From the NCBI RefSeq assembly GCF_000018865.1, contig NC_010175.1, positions 3,348,001 to 3,412,000 of the forward strand: DNA of 64,000 nucleotides, given 5' to 3'. A program made the position numbers and the translations under genes. Below the pieces are notes generated by a model. That model was given only the letters and a program-made list of their open reading frames with translations. It did no database searches and was not told where the DNA came from. Positions 43,201 through 53,318 of the stretch are shown here, piece by piece. How positions within the stretch are numbered: position 1 is the stretch's first letter; each line of letters starts with the position of its first letter. This DNA comes from Chloroflexus aurantiacus J-10-fl (GTDB lineage: Bacteria > Chloroflexota > Chloroflexia > Chloroflexales > Chloroflexaceae).

Positions 43201-45283
43201 TCCGTTTCGGGTCTTGACTATCGATTACCTCAGCGTCATCAGGCGTTATCCGAACATAGCGACCGTCGGGTTGCAGCTCACGGGCACGCAGATTGTCTGC
43301 GAGATAGGTACTGAGCAGCGTCTCGGTAACGTACTGCATGGCTACCGGATCAACCAGTGGAAATAGCTCTTCGACGCGCCGATCAAGGTTGCGTTCCATC
43401 AAATCGGCACTTCCGATATAGATCTTTGGTTTGCCGCCGTGGTGAAAATAGTAAATCCGACTATGTTCAAGATACCGGCCAACAATTGACCGCACGCGAA
43501 TTGTTTCAGAAAGCCCTGGCACCTGTGGCCGCAGCGAGCACATCCCGCGCACGATCAGATCGATCTGAACACCGGCCTGCGAGGCAGCATACAGCGCATC
43601 GATAATTTTGGGATCAACCAGCGCATTCATCTTGAAGATAAGCCGCCCATTCCCGTGTAAGCGGTGGAGGGCAATCTCCTCTTCGATCAATTCGGTGAGA
43701 CGGCGACGCAAGTTCACCGGTGCTACCAGCAAAGTTCGATATTCCTTCTGCCGGCTATACGCAGTCAGGTAGTTGAAGAGATCAACCACATCTGCCGCAA
43801 TTTCAGGCCGGCAGGTAAGCAGACCCAGGTCGGTGTAGATACGGGCGGTTGCCGCATTGTAGTTGCCGGTACCGAGATGAACATAACACCGAATGCCGTC
43901 AGTTTCCTGCCGAACTACCATCGCCAGCTTGGCATGTACCTTCAGACCTACCAGACCATACACGACGTGGACGCCGGCACGTTCCATCGCCCGTGCCCAG
44001 ATGATATTGTTCTCTTCATCGAAACGGGCTTTGAGTTCGACAACGACGGTTACCTGCTTACCCTGCTCGCGAGCATGCATTAATGCCTGAACGATAGGCG
44101 AATTGCGACCGACTCGATACAGGGTTTGCTTGATCGCCAGCACCTGTGGGTCTTCGGCTGCCGCCTGAATAAAATCAATGATCGGGGTGAAAGAGTGGTA
44201 CGGATGGTGCAGTAGTATATCTTGCTTCTTAATCGCTTCAAAGAGATTTGGCGTATTTTTCAACACTGCCGGCAGGCGGGGAACATACGGTGGATCTTTC
44301 AGGTCTGGCCGGTCAATCTGGGTCAGTTGCATCAGATCGCTGAGACCGAGTGGGCCACGCACGGTATAGATGTCTTCGGCACCGACCTTGAGATTAGCTG
44401 CCAGTAAGCGGCAGATGCGTTCGGGCATCGCATCATCGACCGCCAGCCGAACCACCTCGCCGAACCGGCGCTGCCGTAACCCTTGCTCAATTGTAGCCAG
44501 CAGATCGTCGGCTTCGTCTTCCTCAATCTCAACATCAGCGTTGCGGGTGACCCGGAAGGGGTACACTTCCACCACATTCATTCCCGGAAACAGTTGATCA
44601 ATGTGTTCGGCGATTACCTGCTCGAGCCAGACAAAGCAATGGCAGCGGCTGGTGGGCAGATCGCCGACAGGTGGACACAACTCCGATGGGAGTGGAATTA
44701 AACGCGGTAACACTTCAGGTACCTTAACGCGGGCAAAGAGTTCACCCTTTGCCTGATCGCGAATCACCACCGCGAGATTGAGGCTCAGATTCGAGATAAA
44801 CGGGAAGGGGCGACTCGAATCAAATGCGAGTGGAGTTAAGACGGGAAACACCTGCCGTCGAAAGTAATCGGCTACCCAGGCTCGCTGATCATCGTTGAGA
44901 GTGGCGGTATTGAGAATCGCAATCCCTTGTTCTTGCAGGGCGGGAAGCAAGTCATAAAGCAAAAGCTTGCGTTCCTGTTCAAGGAGGGGGATCAAAATGC
45001 GGCGAATCGCACTGAGCTGCTCTGCCGGCGTTTGGCCATCGGGTGAACGCTTTTGAACACCGGCCCGAATTTGTTGCTTGATCCCACTGACGCGAATCAT
45101 GAAAAACTCATCAAGATTGGAGGCAAAAATTGCCAGAAACTTCACGCGCTCAAGCAAAGGATTGCGTGCATCCATCGCCTCTTCAAGCACGCGACGATTG
45201 AACTCGATTAGACTCAATTCGCGATTGAAGTAACGTGCTTCAGCCAGGGATTGCGTTTCAGATATGGTTGATGGAACTGTCAT
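43184..45283 (-). CDS. ppk: Polyphosphate kinase 1
   Basis: It makes polyphosphate from ATP reversibly. The 699-residue protein has the four PPK1 domains: RYFNRELSLIEFNRRVLEEA at the N-terminus, the head domain, then two phospholipase-D-like domains. The autophosphorylated His is in GLVGLKVHAKLAMVVR and the second catalytic His in GRYLEHSRIYYFHHGG; HLGTGNYNAATARIYTDLG is also conserved. The start at 45283 was chosen by family alignment; an ATG at 45301 is close by. It overlaps the 3' end of the DUF3095 gene, convergent. It fits with the phosphatase and Na/Pi-type genes as phosphate storage. Confidence 0.96.
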   Translation of the reverse strand: MTVPSTISETQSLAEARYFNRELSLIEFNRRVLEEAMDARNPLLERVKFLAIFASNLDEFFMIRVSGIKQQIRAGVQKRSPDGQTPAEQLSAIRRILIPLLEQERKLLLYDLLPALQEQGIAILNTATLNDDQRAWVADYFRRQVFPVLTPLAFDSSRPFPFISNLSLNLAVVIRDQAKGELFARVKVPEVLPRLIPLPSELCPPVGDLPTSRCHCFVWLEQVIAEHIDQLFPGMNVVEVYPFRVTRNADVEIEEDEADDLLATIEQGLRQRRFGEVVRLAVDDAMPERICRLLAANLKVGAEDIYTVRGPLGLSDLMQLTQIDRPDLKDPPYVPRLPAVLKNTPNLFEAIKKQDILLHHPYHSFTPIIDFIQAAAEDPQVLAIKQTLYRVGRNSPIVQALMHAREQGKQVTVVVELKARFDEENNIIWARAMERAGVHVVYGLVGLKVHAKLAMVVRQETDGIRCYVHLGTGNYNAATARIYTDLGLLTCRPEIAADVVDLFNYLTAYSRQKEYRTLLVAPVNLRRRLTELIEEEIALHRLHGNGRLIFKMNALVDPKIIDALYAASQAGVQIDLIVRGMCSLRPQVPGLSETIRVRSIVGRYLEHSRIYYFHHGGKPKIYIGSADLMERNLDRRVEELFPLVDPVAMQYVTETLLSTYLADNLRARELQPDGRYVRITPDDAEVIDSQDPKRIIPGC

Positions 45284-45412
45284 AACAATAACCGTTAACA
45301 TGGCACCTGTCGACCAGAGACAGGTGCGAATGTGATACCGGCAAGCAAGAATTATGGGATAACGCATAAACGCAAGCGATAACTTAGCAATAGTATAGTA
45401 GGGATCGATTAT

Positions 45413-45441
45413 TTGCACAAACCGGCCAAATGTGCTATACT
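45413..45441 (+). promoter_or_regulatory. Promoter of tRNA-Val(CAC)
   Basis: TTGCAC (45413-45418), 17-bp spacer, TATACT (45436-45441), 14 bp before the tRNA. It is the same class as the tRNA-Arg promoter. Confidence 0.78.
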
Positions 45442-45455
45442 CTTCGCCAGAACGA

Positions 45456-45532
45456 GGGCGATTAGCTCAGTTGGTTAGAGCGCATCGTTCACACCGATGA
45501 GGTCACTGGTTCGAGTCCAGTATCGCCCACCA
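45456..45532 (+). tRNA. tRNA-Val(CAC)
   Basis: Acceptor GGGCGAT pairs with ATCGCCC, followed by ACCA. The anticodon stem CATCG/CGATG encloses TTCACAC (anticodon CAC). T-arm GGTTCGAGTCC is intact. Confidence 0.97.
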
Positions 45533-45540
45533 CTCCTTTT

Positions 45541-45571
45541 GCGCGGCCAATTGGCCGCGCACTGATTTTCG
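45541..45571 (+). terminator. Terminator after tRNA-Val
   Basis: GCGCGGCCAATTGGCCGCGC is a perfect palindrome followed by ACTGATTTTC, 9 bp after the tRNA. Confidence 0.7.
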
Positions 45572-45624
45572 CCCCGATGAGGGATCGCTCGCAATGCGTG
45601 CGGGCCGATCAAAGGCAGTTCACC

Positions 45625-46860
45625 ATGCGACCACTCATTTCGCGCGCCGAGCTGCGTGCACTCCTGCATCCGACCGATGTAACCGAGCGGAATGTGCGGA
45701 ACGTTCTTATCGATGGGATTGGGGTCGGTATTGTTACGGGGGTTAGCGTTTTCCTGCCGGTGTTTCTGGCTCGTTTGGGGGCGTCAAGTCTGCTGGTCGG
45801 TTTGATTACCTCACTGCCGGCGTTGGCAGGTGCGTTGTTTGCACTGCCCATCGGACGCTTTCTCGAACGACAGCGCAACATCGTCATCTGGTATTCGGGC
45901 ATGCGGTTCTGGGTGTTGGCTTCGTATGCGGTGTTTGGCTGTCTGCCTTTCTTCTTGCCGCTTGAGGCGGTGCCGTGGACGATTATTATCATCTGGGCGC
46001 TGGTGACCATTCCTTCGACCTTTGTCAACGTTGCCTTCACCATTGTGATGGGTGGGGTAGCCGGGCCACAGCGTCGCTACGCCCTGATGAGTATGCGCTG
46101 GTCGAGTCTCGGTCTTGCCACTGCTGTCACGGTTGCTATTATTGGTACGGTGCTTGAATTGTTCCCCTTTCCGCTCAATTATCAGGTGGTCTTCATCGGA
46201 TCGGTCGTTGGTGGCCTGCTGAGCTTTTTCTTTTCGCGGGCAATCCTGTTGCCTGAGCGGAAGCCGGCCCCTGATAGTGATAAGAAAGGCGCATTACTGC
46301 TCGCTTTACGGCAGGCACCGCCGGCATTTGTTCGTTACGCCCTAAGTGCGTTTGTCTTTCGGGGTGGGGTGGCAATGGCTATTCCGCTGATCCCACTTTA
46401 TTATGTGCGTGAAGCCGGGCTGAACGACGCCTGGATCGGTTTGATTAGCACGATTGGGAATGGTGTGCTACTAATCGCATATGCGGTCTGGTCTGCCGGT
46501 GTGCCCCGGTTGGGGAATAGGGGCGTCTTGCTGGCCAGCAGTCTCGGCATGGCCCTCTATCCCTTTGGACTGGCGATCACTGAAGCGCCCTGGTTGCTGG
46601 CACTGCTGGCCGGACTGGTCAATTTTTGTGTGGCCGGGAATGACCTGGTGAACTTTGATCTGGTCTTGAGCACGATCCCTGCCGGGCAACAGGCTACCTA
46701 CGTTGGCCTCTTCCAGACGTTGCAAAACCTGGCCCTCTTCATGATGCCCTTAATCGCCACCTCACTCGCCGACGCCATCGGTATCGTCACCGTGCTGCTG
46801 ATAGCCGGAGCGATGCGTTTGGTGGGGTTGGCTCTCTTTGCATGGCTGCGGATTGGTTAG
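45625..46860 (+). CDS. Major facilitator superfamily transporter
   Basis: A 411-residue membrane protein with twelve predicted helices in two sets of six around a polar loop (about residue 215, LPERKPAPDSDKKG). FLPVFLARLGASSLLVGLIT and GRFLERQRN at the first cytoplasmic loop fit the MFS pattern. The substrate is unknown. The start at 45625 follows AAAGGCAG; an upstream extension would reach the terminator hairpin and is rejected. Confidence 0.88.
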   Translation: MRPLISRAELRALLHPTDVTERNVRNVLIDGIGVGIVTGVSVFLPVFLARLGASSLLVGLITSLPALAGALFALPIGRFLERQRNIVIWYSGMRFWVLASYAVFGCLPFFLPLEAVPWTIIIIWALVTIPSTFVNVAFTIVMGGVAGPQRRYALMSMRWSSLGLATAVTVAIIGTVLELFPFPLNYQVVFIGSVVGGLLSFFFSRAILLPERKPAPDSDKKGALLLALRQAPPAFVRYALSAFVFRGGVAMAIPLIPLYYVREAGLNDAWIGLISTIGNGVLLIAYAVWSAGVPRLGNRGVLLASSLGMALYPFGLAITEAPWLLALLAGLVNFCVAGNDLVNFDLVLSTIPAGQQATYVGLFQTLQNLALFMMPLIATSLADAIGIVTVLLIAGAMRLVGLALFAWLRIG

Positions 46861-47094
46861 CGTTATTTTGTGTAGCAGCAACCTGCGGTATGATGGTGCA
46901 CGTCTCTTGAACATTGACAGGGTTGCGGAGAAGACGATGCCGGATCAGGCCAGTATGAAGGTAGAGTTTTGACTTGTTACGCCACACTGCCTGGATGGGC
47001 AGACTGTCGGTGAAAAGTTTTGGTAGAGAGATGAATGTAGCCTGGTCATAGTAAACATCAGGATGTTGGGTTTGATTAGAAACATACGTTGGTT

Positions 47095-47382
47095 ATGTCA
47101 CAACCTTCACTTCGTACAATTCTGGTGATTCGTCGTGGGTATGGACGACGCTATACCGATTTACCGGTTGATGAATTGACCGAGCAGCAGATAGTTATTG
47201 ATTGCACCGGTGGCTATTTGCGACCAGAGCATATCGATCTTCGGGTTGACGATCTGGTGTACTGGCGGAAACAGGAACGTTACGTTGGGGCACGGATTAG
47301 CCAGGTGCAGCGTGATGGGCACCGGCTGATAGCATTGCTCAGCGATACCAGATTGATGCCGGAGGATTTCTTCCCGTACTGA
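47095..47382 (+). CDS. Small hypothetical protein
   Basis: A 95-residue protein with no recognised family. It is polar and basic (ILVIRRGYGRRYTDLPVDEL at the start, YWRKQERYVGARISQVQRDG later) and predicted soluble. It precedes the GT-C gene by 89 bp on the same strand. Support is modest: composition is coding-like but the ribosome site is weak; a TTG two codons upstream is an alternative. Confidence 0.6.
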   Translation: MSQPSLRTILVIRRGYGRRYTDLPVDELTEQQIVIDCTGGYLRPEHIDLRVDDLVYWRKQERYVGARISQVQRDGHRLIALLSDTRLMPEDFFPY

Positions 47383-47470
47383 ATGTTTGCGGGTGAGGCT
47401 TGCTCTGCGTTGTGCGTTCGTGTACAATGCCTGCGATTTATGCGGTGTACTTCGCAATGCACTGGAATCT

Positions 47471-49924
47471 ATGTCAATTGCAGAGATCGTTGAACGGCGC
47501 TGGACTCCAACAGTAGAACAGCTTTGCTACGCGGTCATTGCCGTGCTGGCGATTGTGAGTCGGTTGTGGGCCTTGGGTGATCGGGCGTTGCACCACGACG
47601 AGACGTTGCACGCGGCATACTCGTGGTTTCTTTTCAGTGGGCGCGGCTATATGCACGATCCCCTCTTGCACGGCCCACTCCTCTACTTCCTGGGGGCGCT
47701 GTTTTTTTTCCTGTTTGGTGATAATGATACAACGACCCGGCTGAGTGCAGCCCTGTTCAGTATTGCGCTGACCTTGAGTCCGATATTGCTCCGCCCGGTC
47801 ATTGGGCGGCGGGCAGCGTTGGTCGCCAGCCTGTATTTGTTGATCTCACCTGTGGCGCTCTACGTCGGGCGCTTTTTTCGTCACGACATCTACTCGGTTG
47901 TCTGTGAAATGCTGGTGTTTGTGGCGATTGTGCGCTACGCCGCCGATCCGCGGCCACGCTGGCTATATCTGGGGATCACTGCCCTCGCCCTGATGCTGAC
48001 CAATCAGGAGACCACATATCTCTACATCTTGATCTTTGCTGTGCCGCTGGCGATGCTCTTCTGCTGGCAGGTGTATCGGCCCGGCATCGCCTTGCTTACC
48101 GGCCTGGGGGTGATACTGGCCCTGCTGGTCTTTGTTCTTCCCGGCACAGCGGTAGTTGATGGAGCCCATCATGCGCGCCGTGATGCGAATGGGGCGATTG
48201 AGGTGGCCCAACCCGGCCCAATCTTCGGCTGGCCTCCGCTCGAAACCGAAGATAACGGTTACGCGCTGCTGGTGCGCAATCGCGCTGACAATGATGGTGG
48301 GCGGAGTGTCTGGGAGAATGGGCTGCGCTATCTGGCCGATATTGGTCGCTTTGTGAACCATCCGGCGATTTTGAGTGGGCTGGTGTTGTCGCTCACCATA
48401 CTGGCAGTGTTCGTCTGGCTCATCTGGTTCCGCCGTGATGCCACAGGTACGACGCCGTGGGAACGATCACTGATGCGCGGTGAGCCGGCAGCTCTGCTAT
48501 GTCGCAGTCTGGTTGCTGATCGGCGCTGGCAGGTTGCCCTGATTATTTTTGCTACCATTTATACACTGCTATTCACTGCCCTTCTGACCAACCTGCTGGG
48601 GCTGATTTCGGGGGTGGCCGGTTCGCTCCTGTACTGGTTGGCCCAGCACAACGTGCAGCGCGGCAGTCAGCCGGCTCACTACTATGCGGTTATTCTTGCG
48701 ATCTACGAGCCGTTGCTGGTATTGGGAATGCTGATCGGCTTACCGCTCGCCGTCCAGGCGGTGCGGCAGCGCCGTCCAGAGGCGTTTGCTGTCGGTTTGA
48801 TTGCCTGGTGGTCAGTCGCTGCCTTCGCCATTTACACCTGGGCTGGCGAGAAGATGCCGTGGCTTACCATTCATCTGACGCTTCCGCTCACCCTCTTGCT
48901 GGCCTGGGGATCGACCAGAATCGTCGAAATGGCTCAGCAGCAGGTGGCATACTGGCAGCAGATGTGGGATGAGCTGGCAACACCGGTCGAAGTCACTGCC
49001 GGATCGGACGTTGAGACCCGCACGTCAGGGGCCGGTGATCTGGCGCCGCTTTCCGCAGAGACCAGGCATTGGCTCAAGGACAATCGCGCGGGATGGTTGG
49101 GTCTTCCCAGGGGATCGTTGTTTAGCTTTGGTCTACTGCTCGGTTTGATCATCTGCCTGGGTTTTCTGCTGATCTCGATTACGGTCGCTGCCGGCCCAAC
49201 ATCACCCATTCAACCCTGGATGGTATTGCTCTTCATTCTGGCATTAGTCATTCTTCTCATCGTTGGGAGTGCACTGCGTTGGGGATGGACTGTCGCCGCC
49301 GCACTGACGACCATCTGCCTGATGGTAGCGATTGGTCTGTATACCGTGCGTAGCAGCGTCCGGCTGGCATATCAGACCGGAGATGTTGCGCGTGAGATGA
49401 TGGTGTATACACAAACCTCGCCCGATGTGATGCGGGTGGTGCGACGATTGGAAGAGGCGGCCCTGCGGCGGGCCGGGGGGACGCGCCTGCCGGTGATGTA
49501 CGACAACGAGACGGTCTGGCTCTGGTACCTGCGAGACTGGCCGGGCGCAGTTTCGGTACCGGGGGGCAGACTGAACGGCCCACCACCGGCTGATATTCAG
49601 GCGGTACTGATCTTGCAAGAGAATCTGGATCGCTATCCTGAAAATCGAACCTATCTGCAAGGGTTCGTTTTGCAGCGCTACCCCTTGCGCTGGTGGTTTC
49701 CCGAAGATCAGACGTATCGTATCAATGGTACCGGTAGTTCGCTGCTCGAACGGCTGTTACGCAATCCACTCGACTATGAAACGACAGCCCAATTGTGGAA
49801 ATATCTGATGTTCCGGCAGCCACCGGCCGGGCTTGGCTCAACCGATTTTGTCGTTGCAGTACGGCCAGAACTGGCGCGCCAGATCGGGATCGGGCTTGGT
49901 GGATCACTGCGGATGGGAGAGTAG
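47471..49924 (+). CDS. GT-C membrane glycosyltransferase-like protein (TIGR03663/Agl23 type)
   Basis: An 817-residue multipass protein with twelve or more helices. After the first helix comes ALHHDETLHAAYSW, the Asp-Glu motif of GT39/PMT and ArnT-type GT-C enzymes, followed by LHGPLLYFLGALFF and YVGRFFRHDIYS. A periplasmic soluble tail (about 620-817) contains WLWYLRDWPGAVSVPGG. I infer transfer of a sugar from a polyprenyl carrier outside the membrane, or an accessory role. It is followed after 25 bp by a larger paralogue and then an APH-like gene, forming an operon. The ATG at 47471 is chosen by family start; the ribosome site is weak. Confidence 0.82.
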   Translation: MSIAEIVERRWTPTVEQLCYAVIAVLAIVSRLWALGDRALHHDETLHAAYSWFLFSGRGYMHDPLLHGPLLYFLGALFFFLFGDNDTTTRLSAALFSIALTLSPILLRPVIGRRAALVASLYLLISPVALYVGRFFRHDIYSVVCEMLVFVAIVRYAADPRPRWLYLGITALALMLTNQETTYLYILIFAVPLAMLFCWQVYRPGIALLTGLGVILALLVFVLPGTAVVDGAHHARRDANGAIEVAQPGPIFGWPPLETEDNGYALLVRNRADNDGGRSVWENGLRYLADIGRFVNHPAILSGLVLSLTILAVFVWLIWFRRDATGTTPWERSLMRGEPAALLCRSLVADRRWQVALIIFATIYTLLFTALLTNLLGLISGVAGSLLYWLAQHNVQRGSQPAHYYAVILAIYEPLLVLGMLIGLPLAVQAVRQRRPEAFAVGLIAWWSVAAFAIYTWAGEKMPWLTIHLTLPLTLLLAWGSTRIVEMAQQQVAYWQQMWDELATPVEVTAGSDVETRTSGAGDLAPLSAETRHWLKDNRAGWLGLPRGSLFSFGLLLGLIICLGFLLISITVAAGPTSPIQPWMVLLFILALVILLIVGSALRWGWTVAAALTTICLMVAIGLYTVRSSVRLAYQTGDVAREMMVYTQTSPDVMRVVRRLEEAALRRAGGTRLPVMYDNETVWLWYLRDWPGAVSVPGGRLNGPPPADIQAVLILQENLDRYPENRTYLQGFVLQRYPLRWWFPEDQTYRINGTGSSLLERLLRNPLDYETTAQLWKYLMFRQPPAGLGSTDFVVAVRPELARQIGIGLGGSLRMGE

Positions 49925-49949
49925 GCAACAACTCACAGTACGGATCACT

Positions 49950-52900
49950 ATGGCAACACAGACCTTCGCAACCGAAAGCCTGCTCAGCCGGCGTTTACGA
50001 GCCGGCTGGCTGAATTGGGAGACGGCAGCATATACATTGATTATCATCGCCAGCATCATTGCTCACCTGTGGGGGCTGGATCGCATGGCGTTGCACCACG
50101 ATGAGTCGATCCACGCCTGGTCGAGCTGGCGGCTGTATACCGGGGCAGGGTCATTTTCGTGCTGGAATGGTCTTGACGAAAATGGTAATGCCCGTGGTGG
50201 TTTGTACCACGAGACCTATTGCTACGATCCGGTTTACCATGGCCCATCACTCTACTTTCTGACCGCACTGGCCTACTTTTTGTTTGGTGATGGCGATGCA
50301 CAGGCTCGTCTGCCGATGGCGCTTGCCGGGATTGGTCTGGTAGCATCGGCCTGGTGGTTGCGTCCGTATCTGGGGCGAGGCGGGGCGCTCATTGCCGCTC
50401 TTCTCCTTGGTTTTTCGCCGTCACTCCTCTACTACACCCGGTTTGCCCGCCACGATGGGCTGATGGTACTGTGGGAACTGTGGATGGTGATCGGCGCATT
50501 GCGCTGGATCGATACCGGAAGAGCGCAGTGGTTGTATCTGGTCGCGGTAGGGTTAGCACTGGCAATTGCTACTCACGAACTCTACTATATTCTGCTGTTC
50601 ATCTTCGGTGTTTTCGTATTGATGCGACTGCTGGCCGAGAGCCGTTTTGCACGCTATCTGAATATCGTGTTGCTGGTGGTCATCGGTTTGTGTGTGGCGC
50701 TGATGATCATCAATCCGCCATTGCCCTTTGGTCGTGGCTTATACGTTGGCGAGAAGGCATTTCTGATTGCTTCGGCGCTGGTGCTGGCCTGGCTCTGTCA
50801 GCGTCTCTGGCCGCCAGAATCGGTATTGACGTCGCGTCTGCGTGCGTTGTGGCAAACCGAACGCAACACATTATGGACGGCACTGGCGATTTTGGGTGGC
50901 ATATACCTGGTGCTGTATACCAGTTTCTTTACCTATCTGCCAGGGGCGATTGACGGTATTACGGCTGGTCTTATCTACTGGCTGGGTAGCCAGCAAGAAT
51001 ACGCCCGTGGTGATCAGCCCTGGTACTACTATCTGATGCTGTTGCCGCTGTATGAACCCCTGGCCGTCTTCAGTGGACTGGGGGTGGTGGGAGCGATGAT
51101 CGTCGCGGTGATACGGCGCTGGCAGATCAAGCGGCAAGCGGTGTCATCTGCGCCCGATGCCGAGGCGAGCGATCTGGCCGATGTTGATGAGTCAGCACGC
51201 CTGAAAGCAATGGCACCATGGCCGCTCTACCCCCTTCTGGTCGTTTTCTGGTTTTTTACCGCCATAATCATCTTCTCGTGGGCAGGCGAAAAGATGCCGT
51301 GGCTGGTTGTTCATATGTCCCTGCCTGGTAATCTGCTTGCAGCGTGGGTTTGTGGCCGTTTCATTGATGTTATCCGGCGCGAGCGGCCTGATGCCCAGAT
51401 ATGGCTCGTACCATTAACAGTGGTTCTGCTTGGCGTAGCTATTGGGGTCGCCTTCTGGCGCTTGAGTACAGGTGGGCAGACAGCAATCTTACAGGCAATT
51501 GTTCCACTCCTGATAGTGTTTGGTCTGATCTATGCGTTGCTTTCGCTGATAGGACGGTTGGGTATTCGTTCGGTCAGTGCAGCATTGGGGATCACGGTCT
51601 CGTTACTGCTGGCGGCGTATATGATCCGGGCCACGTGGCTGGTGGTGTATGATCATCCCGATGTCCCGGTTGAACCACTCATTTACACCCAAACCGCGCC
51701 TGATGTACCGCGCTATGCTGCCGATATTCGTGAGCTGGCGATTAATCTGACCCGTGGTAACCGGGGGCCACAAGACCCCACCGGTGGTTTGACTATGCCA
51801 CTCATTCTGGATGGTGGTGACAGGAGCGCAGAAGGTTCGCTGGCCTGGCCTTTGCAGTGGTATCTGCGCGACTTCAAGAACATATCCTGGGTGAACGGAA
51901 GTGAGCTGGGGCGGGTGCCGTCGGTAGATCAATTAACGGTGACAATGCCCGACGGTAATCGTGATCTGGCCCCTATTGTGATGCTGTACCGTCCCTTCGT
52001 CACGGATCGGCTGCGCGATATTCTGCGCGAGTCGTATGTGCAACCTTACGGGCAGGCAGGGGTCTTCAACTGGTGGTTTCCCGAAGGTAACAAGTGTTCA
52101 CCGCAGAGTCCGGGGTATAAGCGCTTCTACTACAGTACCTGGTCGGCAGCCGCTGCCCAGGCCGATTGTGGCCGCGATTTGAGTAGTGAGTTGCACGGGC
52201 CATTTGATGTGCTGCTCTGGCCGTTCCAACGCGAAAACTGGCCGACCCTGGGTCGTTATCTGCTCTTCCGTCAGTTGCCGGAGCCGTTGATACTCAGTGG
52301 CCGCGAGGTCGAGGTGTGGCTACGGCGCGATTTGGCAGGTGGGACGGCTCAAACAACGACTGTTACCGCAGCGCCCGAACTGCGGCTAGCGGCCTTGAAC
52401 GAGGTTAGATTGTCAAGCGGTGGAAGTGGTGCGACAGGGATTGCTATTGACCAACAGGGGCAGATCTACGTGGCCGATACCTACAACCACCGCATTGAAG
52501 TCTTTGCCCCCGATGGTACACTGGTTCGTAATTTTGGTGGTCAGGGCAACGGTCTGGATCAGTTCTACGAACCGCGAGGACTGGCTTTCGATAGTCAGGG
52601 CAATCTTTACATTGCCGATACCTGGAATGCGCGGGTCGTCAAATACAGTGCCGATCTGCGCCCAATAGCGAGCTGGGGGAGCGGTGATATGGATCTCGGT
52701 GATGGTCGGCGGGCAACGATCACCGAGGGCGATCCGGCACGCAATGCAGCAGCACCACTCGGCTTTTTTGGGCCACGTGGGATCGCGGTTGATGCGGCGG
52801 ATAATGTTTACATTGCCGATACCGGCAACAAGCGAATTGTCGTTACCGACAGTAATGGACAGTTCCTCTACCAGTTCGGTGGTGCCGGGAGTGCACCGGG

Positions 52901-53318
52901 TCAATTCAACGAGCCAACCAGTCTGGCGTTTGATGCGGCAGGTAATCTCTACGTGGCCGATACCTGGAACGGACGGGTACAGGTGTTCGGTCGTGGTGCT
53001 GATGGTCGCATTGATCCGATCCCACTGGCAACGTGGCCGGTGCCGGGCTGGCAGGCCAATACCTATGACGATCCGATGCTGGCTGTTAGCCCGGAGGGAA
53101 CCGTCTACATTGCGGTACCGTCCCGTCAGCACGTGCTAACGGCAAACGCTGCCGGTGAACCATTGCTGCGGTGGACTGGGGTTGGCAGTGATAGTGTGCC
53201 AATCGCCAGTCCGAGTGGCATTGTCGTTGCGACTGATGGGAGTGTCTGGATTGTTGATCGCCTGAGTGGGCGAGCGGCACGCTTTAGTTTACCGGCGCTT
53301 GCGCCTTCGACACCATGA
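49950..53318 (+). CDS. GT-C membrane protein fused to C-terminal NHL propeller
   Basis: A 1122-residue paralogue of the preceding gene. It shares MALHHDESIHAWSSWR (DE motif), VYHGPSLYFLTALAYFLFGD and YYTRFARHDGLMVL, then a periplasmic domain with WYLRDFKNISW. From about residue 830 it carries NHL-type repeats: GQIYVADTYNHRIEVF, GNLYIADTWNARVVKY, DNVYIADTGNKRIVV and GNLYVADTWNGRVQVFG, forming a beta-propeller outside the membrane. The fusion is unusual among GT-C proteins; the propeller may recognise a glycan or surface protein. The next gene overlaps by 4 bp. Confidence 0.87.
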   Translation: MATQTFATESLLSRRLRAGWLNWETAAYTLIIIASIIAHLWGLDRMALHHDESIHAWSSWRLYTGAGSFSCWNGLDENGNARGGLYHETYCYDPVYHGPSLYFLTALAYFLFGDGDAQARLPMALAGIGLVASAWWLRPYLGRGGALIAALLLGFSPSLLYYTRFARHDGLMVLWELWMVIGALRWIDTGRAQWLYLVAVGLALAIATHELYYILLFIFGVFVLMRLLAESRFARYLNIVLLVVIGLCVALMIINPPLPFGRGLYVGEKAFLIASALVLAWLCQRLWPPESVLTSRLRALWQTERNTLWTALAILGGIYLVLYTSFFTYLPGAIDGITAGLIYWLGSQQEYARGDQPWYYYLMLLPLYEPLAVFSGLGVVGAMIVAVIRRWQIKRQAVSSAPDAEASDLADVDESARLKAMAPWPLYPLLVVFWFFTAIIIFSWAGEKMPWLVVHMSLPGNLLAAWVCGRFIDVIRRERPDAQIWLVPLTVVLLGVAIGVAFWRLSTGGQTAILQAIVPLLIVFGLIYALLSLIGRLGIRSVSAALGITVSLLLAAYMIRATWLVVYDHPDVPVEPLIYTQTAPDVPRYAADIRELAINLTRGNRGPQDPTGGLTMPLILDGGDRSAEGSLAWPLQWYLRDFKNISWVNGSELGRVPSVDQLTVTMPDGNRDLAPIVMLYRPFVTDRLRDILRESYVQPYGQAGVFNWWFPEGNKCSPQSPGYKRFYYSTWSAAAAQADCGRDLSSELHGPFDVLLWPFQRENWPTLGRYLLFRQLPEPLILSGREVEVWLRRDLAGGTAQTTTVTAAPELRLAALNEVRLSSGGSGATGIAIDQQGQIYVADTYNHRIEVFAPDGTLVRNFGGQGNGLDQFYEPRGLAFDSQGNLYIADTWNARVVKYSADLRPIASWGSGDMDLGDGRRATITEGDPARNAAAPLGFFGPRGIAVDAADNVYIADTGNKRIVVTDSNGQFLYQFGGAGSAPGQFNEPTSLAFDAAGNLYVADTWNGRVQVFGRGADGRIDPIPLATWPVPGWQANTYDDPMLAVSPEGTVYIAVPSRQHVLTANAAGEPLLRWTGVGSDSVPIASPSGIVVATDGSVWIVDRLSGRAARFSLPALAPSTP